From Flavobacterium commune (GTDB taxonomy: Bacteria; Bacteroidota; Bacteroidia; Flavobacteriales; Flavobacteriaceae): a DNA stretch of 64,000 bases. Position numbers and translations under genes: made by a program. Of this stretch, positions 15,507 to 23,763 are shown one piece after another. The stretch lies in assembly GCF_001857965.1 (NCBI RefSeq), contig NZ_CP017774.1, forward strand, positions 1,240,001 to 1,304,000, read 5' to 3'. Under the pieces are notes generated by a model, which was not told the origin of the DNA, searched no databases, and worked only from the letters and a program-made list of their open reading frames with translations. How positions within the stretch are numbered: the first letter of the stretch is position 1; every line of letters begins with the position of its first letter.

Positions 15507-16781
15507 ATGTATGCTTTAGTCGATTGTAATAATTTCTATGCTTCCTGCGAACGTGTTTTCCAACCCGAATTCAACGGTAAGCCTATTGCGATTTTATCCA
15601 ACAACGATGGCTGTGTGATTTCCAGAAGTTATGAAGCCAAAGCAGCCGGCATTCCTATGGGTGCGCCTGCTTTCCAAATTAAAGATTTGGTAAAGGAGAA
15701 AAACGTAAAACTCTTTTCGTCTAATTACGCACTCTATGGCGATTTAAGCCGCCGTGTAATGACAATCCTGAACCAGTTTACACCCAATGTGGAGATTTAC
15801 AGTATAGACGAAGCTTTCCTGAACTTTGACGGATTAACTATTCCTGATTACCACGATTATGGTCTCCAAATGAAGACTCGTGTTCGAAAATGGATTGGAA
15901 TTCCTACCTGTATCGGATTTGCAGAAACCAAAGCCCTATCGAAAGTAGCGAATAAAATAGCCAAAAAATTCCCAGACAGAACCCAAGGAGTTTATGTAAT
16001 CGATTCGGAAGAAAAACGTATCAAAGCTTTAAAATGGACCCAAATTGAAGATGTTTGGGGCATTGGCTACCGAATGACTAAAAAAGTAAAATTAAGAAAC
16101 ATCAATACAGCATTCGATTTCATACAACCACAACACGAAGCTTGGATAAAAAAAGAAATGGGTGTAACCGGTCTTCGATTAAAAGCAGAACTGGAAGGGA
16201 AATCGGTTTTAGAGTTAGAACCTATTGCCGAACAAAAGAAAAGCATTGCCATCACCCGTAGTTTTCCCAAACAAATCTCCGATTTTGATTTACTCCGGGA
16301 ACGCATCACTACTTTTGCAGCTGTTTGCGCGGAGAAATTACGCCGCCAAAAATCCTGTTGCCATACTATAATAGTAATGCTCGTTATTGACAAACATAGC
16401 GTAAAGACATCCCAATACTATTTTAACAAAGCAATCACTTTGCCCTATTCAACCAATTCGACGTTGACCATTGCCAATACAGCCATCGAATTACTGAAAC
16501 AAATACACCGGGGCAACGAACATTTGAAATTTAAAAAAGCAGGGGTTATTGTTAGCGAACTCATTGGCGAAAACCAGAAACAGTTTCAATTGTTTGAAGA
16601 AGAAAACCCAAAGCATTTGGCACTGATGAAAGCAATGGATAGTCTGAACACTAAAATTGGCGATACCAAAGTAAAATTGGCCAGCCAAAATTTAAATTTG
16701 ACCTGGAACATGAATCAGAATCATTTATCTCCAAAATACACCACAAAATTTAAAGATATTCTCGAAATACGATGCGAATGA
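15507..16781 (+). CDS. umuC: Y-family DNA polymerase V catalytic subunit UmuC
   Basis: Translesion DNA polymerase of 424 aa. The catalytic carboxylates are visible: D6 in YALVDCNNFYASCERVF, and D101/E102 in YSIDEAFLNFDG. The helix-hairpin-helix region is around WTQIEDVWGIGYRMTKK, the little finger domain follows, and the C-terminal part (about 370-424) probably holds the RecA/clamp interaction region. The order umuC-umuD is the reverse of the Escherichia coli operon, and the genes overlap by 10 bp. The promoter and start codon almost touch, suggesting a leaderless mRNA. I see no LexA-type operator that I can recognise. Confidence 0.95.
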   Translation: MYALVDCNNFYASCERVFQPEFNGKPIAILSNNDGCVISRSYEAKAAGIPMGAPAFQIKDLVKEKNVKLFSSNYALYGDLSRRVMTILNQFTPNVEIYSIDEAFLNFDGLTIPDYHDYGLQMKTRVRKWIGIPTCIGFAETKALSKVANKIAKKFPDRTQGVYVIDSEEKRIKALKWTQIEDVWGIGYRMTKKVKLRNINTAFDFIQPQHEAWIKKEMGVTGLRLKAELEGKSVLELEPIAEQKKSIAITRSFPKQISDFDLLRERITTFAAVCAEKLRRQKSCCHTIIVMLVIDKHSVKTSQYYFNKAITLPYSTNSTLTIANTAIELLKQIHRGNEHLKFKKAGVIVSELIGENQKQFQLFEEENPKHLALMKAMDSLNTKIGDTKVKLASQNLNLTWNMNQNHLSPKYTTKFKDILEIRCE

Positions 16782-17212
16782 AAAAAGACCAAAAACTCAG
16801 CTTCCATAAACCGGATTACGAAAGTGAACTGCGAATTCCTTTCATCCCTGATGGTGTTTCGGCAGGATTTCCTTCTCCCGCAGCTGATTTTATGGAGAAC
16901 AATATCGATTTGAATAAAGAGTTGAGCGAAAATCCCTTAGCCACCTTTTATATTAAGGTAAAAGGAAATTCGATGATTGACGCCGGCATCAACGACAAGG
17001 ACGTATTGATTGTCGATCGAAGTATTGAACCGCAGGACAACAAAATTGCTATTTGTTTTATCGATGGAGAATTTACCGTAAAACGCATTAAACTTGAAAA
17101 AGACTGCCTCTACCTGATGCCCGAAAATAGCAGTTACAGCCCCATAAAAGTCACCGAAGAAAACCAACTCATCATTTGGGGAATTGTAACTTATGTGATA
17201 AAAAAAATGTAA
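16772..17212 (+). CDS. umuD: Polymerase V autoproteolytic subunit UmuD
   Basis: S24-family self-cleaving subunit that becomes UmuD' and joins UmuC after DNA damage. In the 146-aa product the likely cleavage site is A31-G32 (in VSAGFPSPAADF), where Escherichia coli UmuD has Cys-Gly. The catalytic serine is S67 in GNSMID and the catalytic lysine K104 in EFTVKR. Both match the family spacing. The ATG at 16772 gives MRMKKDQ, and a second ATG at 16778 would still leave a complete protein. It overlaps the end of umuC, so the pair is translationally coupled. Confidence 0.95.
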   Translation: MRMKKDQKLSFHKPDYESELRIPFIPDGVSAGFPSPAADFMENNIDLNKELSENPLATFYIKVKGNSMIDAGINDKDVLIVDRSIEPQDNKIAICFIDGEFTVKRIKLEKDCLYLMPENSSYSPIKVTEENQLIIWGIVTYVIKKM

Positions 17213-17228
17213 CTGTTCGTTGGTCTGA

Positions 17229-17314
17229 TTTAACCACAAAGTCCACAAAGGAAACGCAAGGCACACAAAGCTTTGTGAACTTAGCGTAAACTCTCTGCCT
17301 ACTTTGCGGTTAAA
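17229..17314. repeat. 86-bp palindromic repeat element
   Basis: Terminal inverted repeats of 14 bp, TTTAACCACAAAGT at 17229-17242 and ACTTTGCGGTTAAA at 17301-17314 (13/14 complementary), with a perfect 14-bp palindrome CACAAAGCTTTGTG at the centre (17264-17277). The inner sequence is made of CACAAAG and CGCAA units. It is non-coding and looks like a miniature hairpin element of a type I recall in Flavobacterium genomes. Confidence 0.65.
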
Positions 17315-17333
17315 ACATTATTTTTTTTAATGC

Positions 17334-17341
17334 TATTTTTG
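17334..17341 (+). promoter_or_regulatory. -7 box of the outer-membrane protein gene
   Basis: TATTTTTG fits TAnnTTTG; the start codon is 69 bp downstream. No good -33 TTG at the expected distance. Confidence 0.45.
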
Positions 17342-17409
17342 TAAACAAACCTAAAATAAATGATTGTAAAATGCGTTTTATCTTCTTGTTTAAAAAAATA
17401 TAATATAAA

Positions 17410-17943
17410 ATGAAAAAATTATTTTTTACAGCTATGGCTGTTTTAGCATTTGGTTTAGCCAATGCACAATCGCAGGTTTCTAAAGGAAGTTGGTTAATTG
17501 AAGCAAACACTGGTTTTGGTGAAAAAGTTGGAAATACTTCAATGGGTTTATGGTCTGAAAATGGTCAAACAGATTATAATATTGGAGCTGAAGCAGGATA
17601 TTTTGTTGATGATAAATTAGCTTTAAAATTCGGGTTAGGATTTGGTGAGACTTCTTTTTACGATGATGCTTTTGGTGAATATTACTCTGCAAATAGCTTT
17701 GCTTACAAATTAGGACTGAAGTATTATGCTGCAGGTAAATTCCCTTTAGAACTTTCTTATAATGGAGTGAATTATGAAGATTTCGATGAAAACCCTTCCT
17801 ATTTAGGTTTACAGGGAGGTTATGCTATTTTTTTAAATAAAAACGTATCAATCGAGCCAGGAATTCGTTATAATGTATCGTTAAACGATGATTATTATGA
17901 TGATGTTTTTCAATTAAACATCGGATTTGCATTACACTTCTAA
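17410..17943 (+). CDS. Outer-membrane beta-barrel protein (OmpX-like)
   Basis: Exported 177-aa protein with a clear signal peptide (MKKLFFTAMAVLAFGLANAQ, cleavage near residue 20). Alternating amphipathic strands follow, with many glycine and aromatic residues, and the sequence ends in a strand (FQLNIGFALHF) with a terminal phenylalanine, as in outer-membrane barrels. Size and pattern suit an 8-stranded barrel of the OmpX/OmpW kind. Loops such as ENGQTDYN and DDYYDDVF are acidic. It is a single gene with its own terminator. The function beyond an outer-membrane porin-like fold cannot be stated. Confidence 0.8.
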   Translation: MKKLFFTAMAVLAFGLANAQSQVSKGSWLIEANTGFGEKVGNTSMGLWSENGQTDYNIGAEAGYFVDDKLALKFGLGFGETSFYDDAFGEYYSANSFAYKLGLKYYAAGKFPLELSYNGVNYEDFDENPSYLGLQGGYAIFLNKNVSIEPGIRYNVSLNDDYYDDVFQLNIGFALHF

Positions 17944-17964
17944 TATAAAATTAGTTTTCAATTT

Positions 17965-17994
17965 AAAAACCTTCTCGTAGCAGAAGGTTTTTTT
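17965..17994 (+). terminator. Terminator after the outer-membrane protein gene
   Basis: Stem AAAAACCTTCT / AGAAGGTTTTT around a 6-base loop with a run of seven T, 22 bp after the stop. Confidence 0.88.
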
Positions 17995-18084
17995 ATACTC
18001 TATTTTTTTACTTTATAATATAAATTGGAAAATTTACCCTATATGCTGCTCATAGTAATAGTAAAATAAGGTTAAATTGAATAA

Positions 18085-18402
18085 TTATAAAAATTTGAAT
18101 CCATGAAAACTTTCATCAACAATGCGTTTCCATTCCGGATGTCTTTTGATGTAAGCAAACACTAACGGACAAAGCGGAATAAGTTTGTAATTATTGTCTT
18201 CAATATAAGCCAATGTTTTTTCAATTACAGCTGTAGCCGCGCCTTTTCCTTCCAATTCGGGTTCTACTTCGGTGTGGATTAAAGAAATAACATGGGGTTG
18301 TTCTTTGTAAACGATAAAGGCTTTATGTCCTTCAATAGTAATTTCAAACTGCTGCTCTTCTTCGTTTTTGACAAGAGGAATATTTTCGAATTCTGGTTTC
18401 AT
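18085..18402 (-). CDS. Small GNAT-type N-acetyltransferase-like protein
   Basis: 105-aa protein of the compact GNAT group (Acetyltransf_CG type). The core runs from IEGHKAFIVYKEQPHVISLIHTEV into the acetyl-CoA loop ELEGKGAATAVIEKTL (about 50-65), then YKLIPLCPLVFAYIKRHPEW, a very typical ending for this group. The substrate is unknown; these proteins are cytoplasmic and usually stand alone. A -7 box TAAATTTG is on the minus strand at 18470-18477, 68 bp upstream of the start. Confidence 0.85.
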   Translation of the reverse strand: MKPEFENIPLVKNEEEQQFEITIEGHKAFIVYKEQPHVISLIHTEVEPELEGKGAATAVIEKTLAYIEDNNYKLIPLCPLVFAYIKRHPEWKRIVDESFHGFKFL

Positions 18403-18683
18403 ACTTAGTTTATTAAACGGTTATTGGATAAAAACAACAAGCTATTAACCAGCTTGCTATTTTGTTTAACAAATTTACAATTCTAAAAAAGGAAACATCT
18501 TAATCTATGTTAAGAAGATGGGAAAATCATTTTTAAATCAGATTCTGATCTTATATCATTTAGAAATTTAAATTAGTCTCATTGTCAGTTCGAGCGCAGT
18601 CGAGAACCACTATTGCAACTCGACTGCGCTCGAACTGACAAAAAACAATTAGACTTTTTTATATGTCTAATTGGTATTATCCA
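18403..18683. other. Non-coding gap between GNAT and symporter genes
   Basis: No gene seen. It holds the GNAT promoter (-7 box at 18470-18477, minus strand) just upstream of a small hairpin CAAGCT / AGCTTG (18438-18456). It also holds the perfect 23-bp hairpin at 18582-18641, and a third hairpin CAATTAGAC / GTCTAATTG (18646-18673). Confidence 0.6.
18582..18641. repeat. Perfect 23-bp hairpin repeat
   Basis: Left arm 18582-18604 (starts TTGTCAGTTCGAGCGCAG) and right arm 18619-18641 are exact reverse complements around a 14-base loop. No T-tract follows on the minus strand. It has the GTCAGTTCGAGCGCAGTCGA sequence typical of Bacteroidota intergenic hairpins and is related in style to 14637-14722. 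Confidence 0.75.
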
Positions 18684-18733
18684 AATAAAAAAAATGTGAA
18701 ATTAAACGAATTCGATTCCACATTTTCACATTT
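18684..18733 (-). terminator. Terminator of the Leloir-symporter operon
   Basis: Inverted repeat AAATGTGAAA (18692-18701) / TTTCACATTT (18724-18733). On the minus strand the stem is followed by eight T. It lies 17 bp after the stop of the symporter gene. Confidence 0.8.
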
Positions 18734-18750
18734 AAAACTATTATTTTCTA

Positions 18751-20436
18751 TTACCAGAACTTCACGTACAAAGCAGCGATAATTAATAAAGTAATAATAA
18801 TTAATACTGTAGTTTGAGGTTTTACTTTGAACATTTCAGTATCCAATTCAAAAGCTTTAGGATTCACTTTTGGTCCGGCAAAACTGATTCCAATCATTAA
18901 CAACATTGTAAAGGCAAATGATAATCCCATACAAATGTGAAACGGAATTTCGAAACCACCTTTACCATTTGGCCAGGCTGTGTACAATAACGTTTCGTTT
19001 CCAAACATAGCCGGAGCGTATTCGTTGAATAAAACTGACAATAAGAAACCTGCAATTACCCCAACAATAGCCGCTGTACCTGTAGTTCTTTTCCAGAACA
19101 TCCCTAAGAAGAACATAGCAAATACTCCAGGGCTAATAAATCCTGTGTATTTTTGGATATAGGTAAATCCACCTACTCCACCGATTCCTAGAACATCATT
19201 CCATGTAAACAATACAGCCAAAACCATAGAAGCAAAAACGGCATAACGACCAATGTTTACCTGAGCTCTGTCGGAAGCATTTTTTTGAATGTACTTTTTG
19301 TGAACGTCTAAAGTATAAATAGTCGAAATACTGTTTACTTTACCCGCTAACGAAGCCACGATAGCAGCAGTTAAAGCCGCAACTGATAATCCTTTTAATC
19401 CTGTTGGTAAGAAAGTTAACATAGCCGAATAAGCTCCGTCTTTTCCACCGACTAATTGTGGTAAGTGTCCTCCCTGATATAAAACGTAAGCAGCAATACC
19501 CGGTAACATTACAATTACAGGCATTAATAATTTTAATAATCCTGCAAACAAAATACCTGTACGAGCCGTTGTTAAATCAGCTCCAAGAGCTCTTTGAGTG
19601 ATGTATTGGTTACATCCCCAATAGTTCAGATTGATAATCCAGATACCTGCTAAATAAGACAACATTCCCGGAAAAGTAAGGTATTTATCAATTTCTAACT
19701 GTGTAGAAGTAGCCGTTGGCCTTGGAATAATCATTTTGAAATGCTCAGGAGCTTTTTCCATCAATACGTTGAATCCTGCGATAGCATCTTTACCAACACC
19801 AAAATATTCTCCTACTGTTGTTAGAGCGATATAAGAAGTCACCAAACCTCCAATGATTAATACAGCCACCTGAATAACGTCGGTATAAGCAACCACTTTC
19901 ATACCACCAAGAGAGATAATCAAAGCAAAAACAGCCAATCCTAACATAATAACATGAAGAAAATCTCCTCCTGCTAATCCGTTAATGGCAACAGCTCCTA
20001 AATATAAAATAGAGGTTAAGTTCACAAAAACATACAAAAACAACCAGAAAACAGCCATAATCAAAGCTGTAGTTTCGTTGTATCTTGTTTTTAAGAATTG
20101 TGGCATGGTGTAAATCTTGTTTTTCAAATAAACAGGAATAAACCAAATTGCAATAATAATCAACGCGATAGCAGCAACCCATTCGTAAGCAGCTACAGCA
20201 ATTCCTAAGAAGAATCCTTCCCCACTCATTCCGATAAACTGCTCAGCTGAAATGTTAGAAGCAATTAACGAAGCTCCAATAGCCCACCATGTTAATGTTC
20301 CTTCGGCTAAGAAATACGCCTTAGCATCATGTTCGTTTTTTTCGCGTTTGCGATAGATAATGTATCCATAAACCGATACAATTAAAAAGTAGATTATAAA
20401 TACTGCATAATCTGCAAATTCGAGACTTGAGCTCAT
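18751..20436 (-). CDS. Sodium/sugar symporter, SSS (SGLT) family
   Basis: Integral inner-membrane transporter of 561 aa with about 14 hydrophobic helices, from the solute:sodium symporter family. Segments such as TWWAIGASLIASNISAEQFIGMSGEGF, YLKNKIYTMPQFLKTRYN and NLNYWGCNQYITQRALGA match the SGLT subgroup that takes up glucose, galactose or related sugars with Na+. It is the last gene of the galM-galK-galT-galE unit, 36 bp after galE, which makes galactose uptake the most likely job. The substrate is inferred from the neighbours and not from residues. Confidence 0.9.
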   Translation of the reverse strand: MSSSLEFADYAVFIIYFLIVSVYGYIIYRKREKNEHDAKAYFLAEGTLTWWAIGASLIASNISAEQFIGMSGEGFFLGIAVAAYEWVAAIALIIIAIWFIPVYLKNKIYTMPQFLKTRYNETTALIMAVFWLFLYVFVNLTSILYLGAVAINGLAGGDFLHVIMLGLAVFALIISLGGMKVVAYTDVIQVAVLIIGGLVTSYIALTTVGEYFGVGKDAIAGFNVLMEKAPEHFKMIIPRPTATSTQLEIDKYLTFPGMLSYLAGIWIINLNYWGCNQYITQRALGADLTTARTGILFAGLLKLLMPVIVMLPGIAAYVLYQGGHLPQLVGGKDGAYSAMLTFLPTGLKGLSVAALTAAIVASLAGKVNSISTIYTLDVHKKYIQKNASDRAQVNIGRYAVFASMVLAVLFTWNDVLGIGGVGGFTYIQKYTGFISPGVFAMFFLGMFWKRTTGTAAIVGVIAGFLLSVLFNEYAPAMFGNETLLYTAWPNGKGGFEIPFHICMGLSFAFTMLLMIGISFAGPKVNPKAFELDTEMFKVKPQTTVLIIITLLIIAALYVKFW

Positions 20437-20472
20437 AGATTTTTATTTAAAATTAATAATTGGTTAAAGCCT

Positions 20473-21486
20473 TTAGCTTCTGATTTTTTGTTCCCATTTC
20501 CAAGCACTTTCCATCGCTTGTTCCAGACTTAATTGGGTTTTCCAGCCCAGTACTTTATTAGCCTTATCCGTATTGGCGTAAGCCAAAGTAACATCACCTT
20601 CTCTTCTGTCAACGATTTGGTAAGCTAATTTTTTGCCGCTTACTTTTTCGAAAGCATTGATCACTTCTAATACTGAACTTCCTACTCCGGTTCCCAGATT
20701 AAAAGTTTCTACTTTTTCTTCGTTCTTTTTATTCAATAATCGTTGCAGGGCAATAACATGCGCTTTAGCTAAATCAACTACATGAATGTAATCGCGAATA
20801 CAAGTTCCGTCCGGCGTTGGATAATCATTACCATAAACCATTAATTCTTTACGCAAACCAATTCCTGTTTGAGTAATAAATGGTACTAAATTTTGCGGAA
20901 CACCTATTGGCAATTCACCAATTTCAACCGATGGATGAGCACCAATTGGATTAAAATAACGCAATAAAACAGCATTGATACCACTTACTTTAGCTACATC
21001 AGTAATAATTTCTTCTCCTATTTGTTTGGTATTTCCATAAGGAGACATCGCAGGTTGAATAGCAGAATCCTCATTGATAGGCATTGTTTCGGCTTGACCA
21101 TAAACCGTACAAGAAGAGCTAAAAATAAAGTTAGCACTTTCTTTTTTCTCTAATTCCTGAAGCAAATACACCAACGAATTGATGTTGTTTTCGTAGTATA
21201 ACAAAGGATTCCCCACACTCTCTCCTACTGCCTTTGAAGCTGCAAAATGGATTACTCCATTTACATCCGAATGGCGTTTGAAAAAATCCTGAACTACCGA
21301 TTTCTCTCTTAAATCCAGTTTTTCAAAAAGTGGTTTTTTCCCTGTTATAGCTTCAATTCCTTTTAAAACGTCTTCAGATGAATTGGATAAATTATCAATA
21401 ACAACCACCTCAAAACCTTCGTTTTGCAATTCGACTACTGTATGCGAACCTATGAAACCTAAACCTCCCGTAACAAGTATTTTCAT
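20473..21486 (-). CDS. galE: UDP-glucose 4-epimerase
   Basis: Leloir pathway enzyme that interconverts UDP-galactose and UDP-glucose using bound NAD. The 337-aa protein has the N-terminal glycine motif TGGLGFIGS (6-14), the catalytic Y150-x3-K154 in SPYGNTK, and a nearby serine in FSSSCTVYG (about 125). The segment LLRYFNPIGAHPS is specific to GalE-type epimerases. It is fourth in the gal operon after galT (27-bp gap) and before the symporter. E. coli GalE is about the same length. Confidence 0.95.
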   Translation of the reverse strand: MKILVTGGLGFIGSHTVVELQNEGFEVVVIDNLSNSSEDVLKGIEAITGKKPLFEKLDLREKSVVQDFFKRHSDVNGVIHFAASKAVGESVGNPLLYYENNINSLVYLLQELEKKESANFIFSSSCTVYGQAETMPINEDSAIQPAMSPYGNTKQIGEEIITDVAKVSGINAVLLRYFNPIGAHPSVEIGELPIGVPQNLVPFITQTGIGLRKELMVYGNDYPTPDGTCIRDYIHVVDLAKAHVIALQRLLNKKNEEKVETFNLGTGVGSSVLEVINAFEKVSGKKLAYQIVDRREGDVTLAYANTDKANKVLGWKTQLSLEQAMESAWKWEQKIRS

Positions 21487-21513
21487 GATTTGTTTTTTTA
21501 AATATCAGTTTAG

Positions 21514-22569
21514 TTATTTTTGTTTGTAATGTACCTCAGATAAATTTCTCAACATTTCGGCACTCTTCTCTGGTGTAATATCTCTTTGAGATTCTCCCAT
21601 CATCTCATAACCTACCATGAATTTTTTCACTGAAGCCGAACGCAACAATGGTGGGTAAAAATGCATGTGAAACTGCCATTCCGGATGCTCTTCACCATCT
21701 GTTGGAGCCTGGTGGATTCCTGAAGAATAAGGGAATGAAGTTTCGAAAAGATTATCGTATTTTGTTGTTAATTGTTTCAAAATAACAGCAAAAGCAGCTA
21801 CCTCATCTTCAGTAAAATCAGTGATTTTAGTAATATGACGTTTGCTTACAATCATAGTTTCGAAAGGCCAGATTGCCCAGAAAGGAACAATTGCTGCAAA
21901 ATGATCGTTTTCAACAACCACACGTTCTTTTACTTTTAATTCTTCTTTTAGATAATCCTGTAAAAGATTAGTTCCATTTTTTTCAAAATAAGCTTTCAGG
22001 TTATTTTGCGTTTTCTCAACCTGTGTTGGCAATGAAGACTGAGCCCAGATTTGTCCGTGTGGATGCGGATTACTACATCCCATTACACTTCCTTTATTTT
22101 CAAAAATCTGCACGTGATTGATGTAATCAACATTACCTAAATCAGTGTATTCTTTTTGCCAGGTATGAATAATATTCACAATACCATCCACATCCATTTC
22201 CGGTAAAGTCAAATCATGTCTTGGTGAAAAACAAACCACCCTCGAGATTCCTCTTTCTGGTTGTGCCTTGAAGAAACTTCCTTCTTCATTTCCACCAAAA
22301 TCAATTGGTTCTTGTTTAAGCGCAGCAAAGTCATTTTCGAAAACAAAACTGCTTTCGTAAGCTGGATTTACTTCGCCATTAGCACGAACATTTCCGGCAC
22401 ATAAATAACATTCGGGATCATATTCTGGCAACGCAACAGTATTTACCGCTTCTTTTTGTCCTTGCCAAGGTCTTTTTGAACGATGTGGTGAAACTAAAAC
22501 CCATTCATTAATCAAAGGATTATATCTTCTATGCGGATCTTCGTTGATATCAAACTTTCTCATAGTCAT
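21514..22569 (-). CDS. galT: Galactose-1-phosphate uridylyltransferase
   Basis: Transfers UMP from UDP-glucose to galactose-1-phosphate in the Leloir pathway. The active-site motif HPHGQ is at residues 169-173, with H171 the expected nucleophile. The metal-binding pair C54-x2-C57 is at CYLCAG, and the C-terminal half has the second HIT-like domain (EEHPEWQFHMHFYPPLLRS). The length of 351 aa is normal. The ATG overlaps the galK stop by one base (TAATG arrangement), so translation is coupled. MTM allows a second start two codons later. Confidence 0.96.
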   Translation of the reverse strand: MTMRKFDINEDPHRRYNPLINEWVLVSPHRSKRPWQGQKEAVNTVALPEYDPECYLCAGNVRANGEVNPAYESSFVFENDFAALKQEPIDFGGNEEGSFFKAQPERGISRVVCFSPRHDLTLPEMDVDGIVNIIHTWQKEYTDLGNVDYINHVQIFENKGSVMGCSNPHPHGQIWAQSSLPTQVEKTQNNLKAYFEKNGTNLLQDYLKEELKVKERVVVENDHFAAIVPFWAIWPFETMIVSKRHITKITDFTEDEVAAFAVILKQLTTKYDNLFETSFPYSSGIHQAPTDGEEHPEWQFHMHFYPPLLRSASVKKFMVGYEMMGESQRDITPEKSAEMLRNLSEVHYKQK

Positions 22570-23735
22570 TATTTAGTGTATAGTGATGTTCCGTTACTTA
22601 CTTTAACGTCATAAATTTTCAATTCGATTCCGAAAGCTTCGTTATATAATTTTGAAAATTTATCTTTAATTTGTTGTTCCTGTCCTTTTTTAACAAGGTT
22701 GATGGTGCATCCTCCAAAACCGCCCCCCATTAATCTTGAACCAATAACTGCAGTTTCTTCTTTAGCCAAATCTACTAATAAATCCAGCTCTTCGCAGCTT
22801 ACTTCGTAATCTTTAGACAAGCCATCGTGAGTAGCAAACATCAGTTCGCCTAACAATTCGATTTTACCATTGTCTAATGCTTCACAAGCCTGAATAACGC
22901 GGTTGATTTCTTTTACCACAAAAAGAGAACGTCTAAAAACGTCATGACTCATTTTGTCTTTCAAATCAATTATGGTTTGTTCCGTACAATCTCTAAAACT
23001 TTTTATCTCAGGGAAATTTGCTTTAACAATCGCAATTCCTTCTTCACATTGCTGTCTTCTTTCGTTATAAGCCGAAGTCATCAACGAGTGTTTCACATTC
23101 GAATCAAACAAAATCAATGAATAATCACTGAAATTAGCATCGTGATAAGTGTACTCTAAAGTGCGGCAATCAATCTTGATTACTTTATCTTCCAGTCCCA
23201 TTACACTAGAAAACTGATCCATAATTCCGCATTTGATTCCCACCCAGTGCTCGGCTTTTTGTCCTAACAAGGCAATATCAATTGGCTTAATATTCAAATT
23301 GAATAAATCGTTCATTCCAAATAAGAATCCACATTCTAATGCTGCAGAAGAAGATAATCCCGAACCAACAGGAATATTACTACTGAAAACGCAGTTTACA
23401 CCTTCCAGTTGAAATCCGTTAATTTTTAATTGATTGATTACCCCTCTGATGTAGTTTGTCCAGTCATTATCGTCTAATTTTACCTCAGCCGTGACATCAA
23501 TTTCAAAAGAATCATTCAGGTCTAAAGCAATTACTTTAGAAGTATTGGTATTGTTTTTTGCAAAAGCAAAGCAAATAATCTTATCGATAGCAGCAGGCAA
23601 AACATAACCATCATTGTAATCGATATGCTCCCCGATGATGTTGATTCTCCCTGGAGAAAGCACTATTTTTGTTGGCTCAGAACCAAAAGTTTCCTTAAAA
23701 TAGCTCGTTGTTTTATTAATTAAAATATCATTCAT
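22569..23735 (-). CDS. galK: Galactokinase
   Basis: GHMP kinase that phosphorylates galactose at C1 in the cytoplasm. The 388-aa protein shows the galactokinase signature GRINIIGEHIDYNDGYVLPAA (about 28-48), the ATP-binding GSGLSSSAALE, the catalytic aspartate in KCGIMDQFSSVMG, and the third GHMP motif GSRLMGGGFGGCTINL. It is preceded by galM (28-bp gap) and overlaps galT by one base. Confidence 0.96.
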   Translation of the reverse strand: MNDILINKTTSYFKETFGSEPTKIVLSPGRINIIGEHIDYNDGYVLPAAIDKIICFAFAKNNTNTSKVIALDLNDSFEIDVTAEVKLDDNDWTNYIRGVINQLKINGFQLEGVNCVFSSNIPVGSGLSSSAALECGFLFGMNDLFNLNIKPIDIALLGQKAEHWVGIKCGIMDQFSSVMGLEDKVIKIDCRTLEYTYHDANFSDYSLILFDSNVKHSLMTSAYNERRQQCEEGIAIVKANFPEIKSFRDCTEQTIIDLKDKMSHDVFRRSLFVVKEINRVIQACEALDNGKIELLGELMFATHDGLSKDYEVSCEELDLLVDLAKEETAVIGSRLMGGGFGGCTINLVKKGQEQQIKDKFSKLYNEAFGIELKIYDVKVSNGTSLYTK

Positions 23736-23763
23736 TGGTTAGAAATTGAAATAGTATTAGATT

